Part shown: positions 14,251-18,193 of the stretch, piece after piece
How the letters are laid out: each line of letters opens with the position of its first letter
Numbering within the stretch: position 1 is the first letter of the stretch
Assembly: GCA_964552035.1 (NCBI GenBank)
Contig: CAZKFN010000041.1
Location: 1 to 18,193 of the forward strand
DNA from: CAZKFN01 sp964552035
GTDB taxonomy: Bacteria > Bacteroidota > Bacteroidia > Flavobacteriales_E > Vicingaceae
DNA: 18,193 nt
Direction: 5' to 3'
Notes under the pieces: model-generated
What the model saw: only the letters and a program-made list of their open reading frames with translations
Told to the model about the DNA's origin: nothing
The model's database searches: none
Position numbers and translations under genes: made by a program

Positions 14251-15054
14251 ATGGCATTTGAATTTCACAAAGACAAAGAAACATATATAAAATATCAGCG
14301 AGAAAATGCTGAACAATTTGTTATCCCTTTTATAGAAAAAAAATTGCCTCTTAAGACTGGGATGCGAGTCATGGAAATAGGCTGTGCTGAAGGTGGAGTT
14401 TTACAAGCATTCGTAAATAAAGGCTGTATAGGTGTTGGTGTTGAATTATCAGCTCCAAGATATGAGCTAGCTAAAAACCTTTTAGAAGAAGAAATAAAAA
14501 GAGGAGTTGCTCAAATCCTTAACAAAAATATTTATGATGTTAATATTGATAAAGAGTTCCCTGAACGTTTTGACCTTATTATCCTAAAAGATGTGATTGA
14601 ACACATTCATGACCAAGATAAATTATTTGCAAAATTAAGAGATTTCCTAAAACCCAATGGACATATTTACTTTGGTTTCCCTCCTTGGCAAATGCCTTTT
14701 GGCGGTCATCAACAAATTGCCAAAAATAAATTTCTATCTCTTTTCCCCTACTATCATTTATTGCCTAGTCCAATTTATAGAGGAATTTTAAAACTTTTTA
14801 AAGAACCTCAAAGGGTAATCGATGAATTGATGGATATTAAAACAACTGGAATTAGTATTGAAAGGTTTGAGCGACTTTTTAAAAAAAATAATTACAGCAT
14901 GCAAAGTAGAACTTATTACCTTATCAATCCTATCTACCAATATAAGTTTGGAATGAAACCTAAAGTGCAATTTAAACTGTTAGCAGCTATTCCTTACTTT
15001 AGAAACTATTGGACAACTTGTATGTATTACCTTATTCGTAAAGAGGAAGTATAA
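14251..15054 (+). CDS. Class I SAM-dependent methyltransferase
   Basis: The 267-residue cytoplasmic protein has a methyltransferase type 11/12 core. Motif I is VMEIGCAEGGVLQAF (40-54), the acidic residue is in GVELSAPRY (63-71), and FDLIILKDVIEHIHD (107-121) with LKPNGHIYFGFPP (133-145) gives motifs II-III. The region after ~145 (MPFGGHQQI, FPYYHLLP, several Tyr/Phe-rich segments) is probably a lid that sets substrate choice. Similar proteins are often found in glycan or lipid gene sets, but no such genes are nearby, so the substrate is unknown. It is a single-gene unit with its own promoter and a hairpin terminator shared with convergent sucC. Confidence 0.8.
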   Translation: MAFEFHKDKETYIKYQRENAEQFVIPFIEKKLPLKTGMRVMEIGCAEGGVLQAFVNKGCIGVGVELSAPRYELAKNLLEEEIKRGVAQILNKNIYDVNIDKEFPERFDLIILKDVIEHIHDQDKLFAKLRDFLKPNGHIYFGFPPWQMPFGGHQQIAKNKFLSLFPYYHLLPSPIYRGILKLFKEPQRVIDELMDIKTTGISIERFERLFKKNNYSMQSRTYYLINPIYQYKFGMKPKVQFKLLAAIPYFRNYWTTCMYYLIRKEEV

Positions 15055-15060
15055 AAAATT

Positions 15061-15094
15061 AAAAAGGCAAATTCGATTAGAAATTTGCCTTTTT
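15061..15094. terminator. Bidirectional hairpin terminator (methyltransferase / sucC)
   Basis: The 13-bp stem AAAAAGGCAAATT / AATTTGCCTTTTT encloses an 8-base loop (15074-15081). It has a T-run on the plus side and, by symmetry, on the minus side. It lies between the convergent stops at 15054 and 15118 and can serve both genes. Confidence 0.85.
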
Positions 15095-15117
15095 AATAAA
15101 ATCTAATAAAGCTACTC

Positions 15118-16308
15118 TTAAGCTACTACTTCAGCTACCAAATCTGCTGCTTCTTGTAATAGAATTGCTGAATGAACCTTCAGTCCAGAGTCATCGATAA
15201 TTTTTTTAGCTTCCTCTGCATTTGTCCCTTGTAGTCTTACAATAATTGGAACAGAAATATTTCCAATATTATTATAGGCATCAACAATACCTTGAGCTAC
15301 TCTATCGCATCTTACAATTCCACCAAAAATATTAACTAAAATAGCTTCCACATTTTCATCTTGTAAAATAATTCTAAAAGCTTTTTCAACGCGCTCAGCA
15401 TTTGCGGTACCTCCAACATCTAGAAAGTTAGCAGGGTTTCCACCACTTAGCTTAATGATATCCATGGTAGCCATAGCAAGTCCAGCACCATTTACCATAC
15501 ATCCTACATTGCCGTCAAGGTTAACATAGTTTAATCCAGCTTCTCCAGCTTCAACCTCTGTTGGGTCTTCTTCTCTAATATCTCTTAATTCTGCTAAATC
15601 TTTATGTCTAAATAAAGCATTCTCATCTAAAGTTACTTTAGAATCAACTGCAATGATCTTATTATCAGATGTTTTTAGAACTGGATTAATCTCAAAAAGA
15701 CTAGAGTCTGTTCCTTCATAAGCACTGTATAATGCATAAACAAACTTTACCATTTCTTTAAATGCCTGCCCTGATAAACCAAGGTTAAAAGCAATCTTTC
15801 TAGCTTGAAATCCTTGAAGGCCTACAGCTGGATCAACCTCTTCATAAAAAATCAAATGTGGTGTTTCTTCGGCAACCGTTTCAATATCCATTCCACCCTC
15901 TGTAGAATACATAATCATATTTCTACCGGTAGAACGATTTAGAAGAACACTCATATAATACTCTTCCGGTTCATTTTCTCCTGGATAATACACATCTTGT
16001 CCTACCAATACTTGGTGTACTTTTTTCCCTTCAGCAGAAGTTTGAGGAGTAACCAATTGCATGCCTATAATTTCCCCAGCTATTTTCTTTACCTCATCTA
16101 AGGATTTAGCTAGCTTAACACCGCCGCCTTTTCCTCTTCCACCAGCATGTATCTGAGCTTTAATCACCCACCATTCAGTGCCTGTTTCTTGATTTAACTT
16201 TTTTGCTGCTTCAACAGCTTCCTCCGGAGTCGTTGCAACAATTCCTTCTTGTATGGCAACACCATAACTTTTTAAAGTTTCTTTTGCTTGATATTCGTGT
16301 ATATTCAT
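15118..16308 (-). CDS. sucC: Succinyl-CoA synthetase (ADP-forming), beta subunit
   Basis: This 396-residue enzyme subunit of the TCA cycle converts succinyl-CoA plus ADP (or GDP) and phosphate to succinate plus ATP (or GTP), working with the SucD alpha subunit. The ATP-grasp domain begins MNIHEYQAKE and includes IKAQIHAGGRGKGGG (~46-60). The C-terminal ligase domain has GNVGCMVNGAGLAMATMD, NFLDVGGTA and VNIFGGIVRCDRVA. Length agrees with the ~388-400 usual for SucC. The frame is open to 16362, but MNIHEYQAKE is the conserved N-terminus, and a -7 promoter candidate at 16339-16346 lies upstream of this start only. sucD is not adjacent here. Confidence 0.97.
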   Translation of the reverse strand: MNIHEYQAKETLKSYGVAIQEGIVATTPEEAVEAAKKLNQETGTEWWVIKAQIHAGGRGKGGGVKLAKSLDEVKKIAGEIIGMQLVTPQTSAEGKKVHQVLVGQDVYYPGENEPEEYYMSVLLNRSTGRNMIMYSTEGGMDIETVAEETPHLIFYEEVDPAVGLQGFQARKIAFNLGLSGQAFKEMVKFVYALYSAYEGTDSSLFEINPVLKTSDNKIIAVDSKVTLDENALFRHKDLAELRDIREEDPTEVEAGEAGLNYVNLDGNVGCMVNGAGLAMATMDIIKLSGGNPANFLDVGGTANAERVEKAFRIILQDENVEAILVNIFGGIVRCDRVAQGIVDAYNNIGNISVPIIVRLQGTNAEEAKKIIDDSGLKVHSAILLQEAADLVAEVVA

Positions 16309-16338
16309 TCGAAATATATTTAATTCAATATTGAAAGA

Positions 16339-16346
16339 CAAAATTA
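16339..16346 (-). promoter_or_regulatory. Candidate -7 element for sucC
   Basis: The minus strand reads TAATTTTG, an exact TAnnTTTG match. Transcription would start near 16333, about 25 bases before the sucC ATG at 16308. This argues against the longer frame start at 16362. Confidence 0.45.
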
Positions 16347-16427
16347 GCCTTTTTGAAGCCAATTTAAAAGCAAACTTATCAACGGTATTTAATTATTTGG
16401 ATTAAATTCGCCCAAAACCTTTATAAA

Positions 16428-17081
16428 ATGATAAAAGCGACAAATATTCATAAAAATTTTGGAGACCTTGAGGTTTTAAAAGGGGTAGATTTAACCATAG
16501 ATAAAGGGGAAATTATTTCTATAGTTGGAAGTTCTGGAGCAGGAAAAACTACACTTTTACAAATTCTAGGCACACTAGACCGACCAACTAAAGGGGAATT
16601 ATTTTATGACAATCGCAACATCACCAACTATTCAGCTAATGAACTAGCAGACTTTAGAAATCAAAATGTAGGTTTTGTATTCCAGTTTCATCATCTTCTC
16701 CCAGAGTTTACTGCCCTAGAAAATGTAATCATGCCTGCTTTAATTTATGGAGAAAACAAAAAAGCTGCTGAAGCAAGGGCCATAAAACTGTTAGAAAGGT
16801 TGAAAATTGATGAAAGGCAAACCCATAAACCTTCTGAGCTATCTGGAGGTGAGCAACAAAGAGTTGCCATTGCAAGAGCTCTCATAAATGACCCTAAAGT
16901 TGTATTTGCTGATGAACCTTCTGGTAACTTAGACTCTGTAAATGCCAAACAGCTCCACGATTTATTTTTTGAGCTGAGAAAAGAACTCCAACAAACTTTT
17001 GTCATTGTTACACATAATGAAGAGCTGGCAGAAATGTGTGATAAAACCTATAAAATGGAAGACGGGAAAATCTTTTCCTAA
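16428..17081 (+). CDS. lolD: Lipoprotein-release ABC transporter ATPase LolD-like
   Basis: The 217-residue ABC ATPase has Walker A GSSGAGKTT (34-42), Q-loop VFQFHHLLPEFTALENV (84-100), signature LSGGEQQRVAIARA (138-151), Walker B VVFADEPSGNLDS (158-170) and the H-loop His196 in VTHNEE. Length and the FQFHHLLPEFTALENV segment fit the LolD/MacB branch. LolD powers LolC/E-type permeases that extract outer-membrane lipoproteins from the inner membrane. The permease partner is not adjacent, as is common in Bacteroidota, so a related export function cannot be excluded. The gene is divergent from sucC and followed by a strong hairpin terminator. Confidence 0.88.
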   Translation: MIKATNIHKNFGDLEVLKGVDLTIDKGEIISIVGSSGAGKTTLLQILGTLDRPTKGELFYDNRNITNYSANELADFRNQNVGFVFQFHHLLPEFTALENVIMPALIYGENKKAAEARAIKLLERLKIDERQTHKPSELSGGEQQRVAIARALINDPKVVFADEPSGNLDSVNAKQLHDLFFELRKELQQTFVIVTHNEELAEMCDKTYKMEDGKIFS

Positions 17082-17083
17082 AA

Positions 17084-17117
17084 AATAAATGCCTTTAGTA
17101 AACCAAAGGCATTTATT
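17084..17117. terminator. Bidirectional hairpin terminator (lolD / rnpB)
   Basis: The perfect 13-bp stem AATAAATGCCTTT / AAAGGCATTTATT encloses an 8-base loop (17097-17104). It begins three bases after the lolD stop and lies just past the 3' end of the convergent RNase P RNA, so it can end both transcripts. Confidence 0.85.
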
Positions 17118-17122
17118 AAAAA

Positions 17123-17451
17123 TGCAAATCTATAAGCCAGGTTCTGTATTCACTTTAAGTGAATTGCTGTCATTTATCTAATCAGTCTACCCTCCGAAAA
17201 AGCGAGCAACTTTATCTCCGGTTTATTTGACCTTTCAAGCCGTAAGGTTTGCCTAGCCCTCATTGTTACCTTTGAGGCGGTGAGCTCTTACCTCACCATT
17301 TCACCCTTACCTCACTTTGCAGTATGGCGGTTTATTCTCTGTTGCACTTTCTGTTACTGCTATGCAGAACCCTTGCTTTCACAAGGTACGTCGCTCTATC
17401 TTGCCCGGACTTTCCTCCATATTTTACAATACAGCGACAGCACAATTTGCA
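17123..17451 (-). ncRNA. rnpB: RNase P RNA (class A)
   Basis: The minus strand carries the hallmark conserved blocks of RNase P RNA: GGAGGAAAGTCCGGGC (17418-17403) near the 5' end and ACAGAACCTGGCTTATAG (17147-17130) near the 3' end. In between are GTGAGGTAAGAGCTCACCG and the AAAGGTCAAATAAACCGG segment that contains the GGT loop pairing with tRNA CCA ends. The termini pair as helix P1: TGCAAAT (17451-17445) with ATTTGCA (17129-17123). The length is about 329 bases. The catalytic RNA, with the RnpA protein, removes 5' leaders from tRNA precursors. A -7 element and a terminator flank it at the expected places. Several short open frames on the plus strand across this gene are not coding. Confidence 0.95.
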
Positions 17452-17454
17452 ATA

Positions 17455-17462
17455 CAAAGTTA
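17455..17462 (-). promoter_or_regulatory. rnpB: -7 promoter element of rnpB
   Basis: The minus strand reads TAACTTTG, an exact TAnnTTTG match. The expected start site, about 4-6 bases on, falls at 17449-17451, which coincides with the RNA 5' end inferred independently from helix P1. Confidence 0.6.
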
Positions 17463-17630
17463 CACATCTAATGTATTTACTTACATTTTTGCCATGTAAT
17501 TCTGTAGTTAAAAACGACCTTATTAATTTGAACTGTTGATAATTTATTTAAAAAACTCGCGAATCACTGCATTTAAAATTCGTATTTCGTAGAATAATAT
17601 TTATATAAATTATCCAATACTTATCAAACC

Positions 17631-18193
17631 ATGCAACTAGCCCTAATTGATTGGATTATTATTGTTGTTTACTTAAGCTTAGCAACAGCCATTGGTTTCT
17701 ATTATAAAAATCAAGCGAGTAAAAGTTTAAGTGACTTTTTTTTAGGAGGAAGAAAACTTCCTTGGTATCTAGCTGGGATATCAATGGTTGCAACCACTTT
17801 TGCTGCCGACACTCCACTATGGGTAACAGAAAAAATTGCACAAAGTGGAATTTCTGGAAACTGGCTTTGGTGGAACATGCTTATTGGTGGAATGTTGACA
17901 ACCTTCTTCTTTGCGAGATTATGGAGAAGGGCAGAAATTGTAACTGAATTAGAATTAATTGAAATACGATATAGTGGTAAAGCTGCAGCATTTTTACGTG
18001 GTTTCAAATCCATTTATATGGGACTTTTTCTCAACGTTGTTATCATTGGATGGGTTAATACAGCCTTAGCTACTATTTTAATTGCCTTTTTTGATATTCC
18101 CGCACAACAAACCATTTATTACATTGCCGCAGCCCTATTATTCGTTATGTTCTACTCTTCCTTATCGGGATTAATGGGCGTAATTATTACAGA
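17631..18193 (+). CDS. Sodium:solute symporter family protein (5' part, runs off the window)
   Basis: The first 187 codons are present and the frame is open to the right edge. The product begins MQLALIDWIIIVVYLSLATAIG (in two parts, membrane segment 1). The characteristic SLSDFFLGGRKLPWYLAGISM follows, read here as two pieces (~34-54), then VATTFAADTPLWVTE, which is typical of SSS/SLC5 transporters where TM1 residues line the sodium and substrate sites. Further membrane segments (~75-96, ~130-152, ~160-180) follow. Members import sugars, amino acids, organic acids or ions with Na+; the substrate cannot be told from this part. The preceding gap (17463-17630) holds only the rnpB promoter and A/T-rich sequence, with no clear promoter for this gene. 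Confidence 0.9.
   Translation, partial: MQLALIDWIIIVVYLSLATAIGFYYKNQASKSLSDFFLGGRKLPWYLAGISMVATTFAADTPLWVTEKIAQSGISGNWLWWNMLIGGMLTTFFFARLWRRAEIVTELELIEIRYSGKAAAFLRGFKSIYMGLFLNVVIIGWVNTALATILIAFFDIPAQQTIYYIAAALLFVMFYSSLSGLMGVIIT

Noticed and set aside
17280..17539. Three short plus-strand open frames
   Set aside because: They lie antisense to or beside the RNase P RNA gene, overlap one another in different frames and show no protein-like motif.
17659..18013. Minus- and plus-strand open frames inside the symporter region
   Set aside because: They are shadows of the symporter frame that starts at 17631, which has clear family motifs.

Overview
This window looks like a piece of a low-GC Bacteroidota chromosome, most likely Flavobacteriia or Cytophagia. 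The support is: Bacteroidota-style -7 promoter elements (TAnnTTTG) in front of several genes, a TonB-dependent receptor and other outer-membrane barrels, a DUF4159 protein, an rsmE / DUF4159 / THUMP-like methyltransferase cluster, and a Bacteroidota-type RNase P RNA. Coding is dense on both strands, with short intergenic gaps. No tRNA, CRISPR array, insertion sequence or phage gene was seen.

Left part (1-3936). The first ~260 bases hold nothing firm. Next is a decayed ADP-ribosylglycohydrolase gene (about 267-654) with an in-frame stop and frame shifts. A TauE/SafE-type permease gene on the minus strand ends inside this remnant. A plus-strand operon of three genes follows: a small DUF2089 zinc-ribbon/HTH protein, a Yip1-like membrane protein that overlaps it, and a secreted alpha/beta hydrolase.

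Centre (4043-8358, minus strand). This is the most distinctive unit, a compact respiratory nitrite-reduction operon. In transcription order it holds an outer-membrane porin of the alginate-export type, a copper nitrite reductase (NirK) with a C-terminal cytochrome c domain and a lipoprotein signal, a NirV-like protein of the formylglycine-generating-enzyme fold, and a SCO1/SenC copper chaperone lipoprotein. A 32-bp near-perfect inverted repeat with TGAT-N8-ATCA symmetry (inner core TATGAT-AAAT-ATCATA) lies upstream. It is placed where a CRP/FNR-type activator would bind. The likely scheme is: the porin admits solutes, SCO delivers or protects copper, NirV assists NirK, and NirK reduces nitrite to NO with electrons passed through its own haem domain. 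No NO or N2O reductase gene is in the window.

Upstream of the operon (8425-10674, minus) is a BtuB-like TonB-dependent receptor. Its reading frame carries an unusual ~110-residue extension before the apparent signal peptide. A perfect 13-bp inverted repeat (10728-10760) sits between it and the divergent rsmE.

Right part (10830-18193). The overlapping plus-strand genes rsmE, DUF4159 and THUMP-like methyltransferase come first. They are followed by an unrecognised secreted beta-barrel-like protein (minus), a class I methyltransferase (plus), sucC (minus), lolD (plus), the RNase P RNA gene rnpB (minus), and the 5' part of a sodium:solute symporter gene that runs off the right edge. Two strong bidirectional hairpin terminators separate methyltransferase/sucC and lolD/rnpB.
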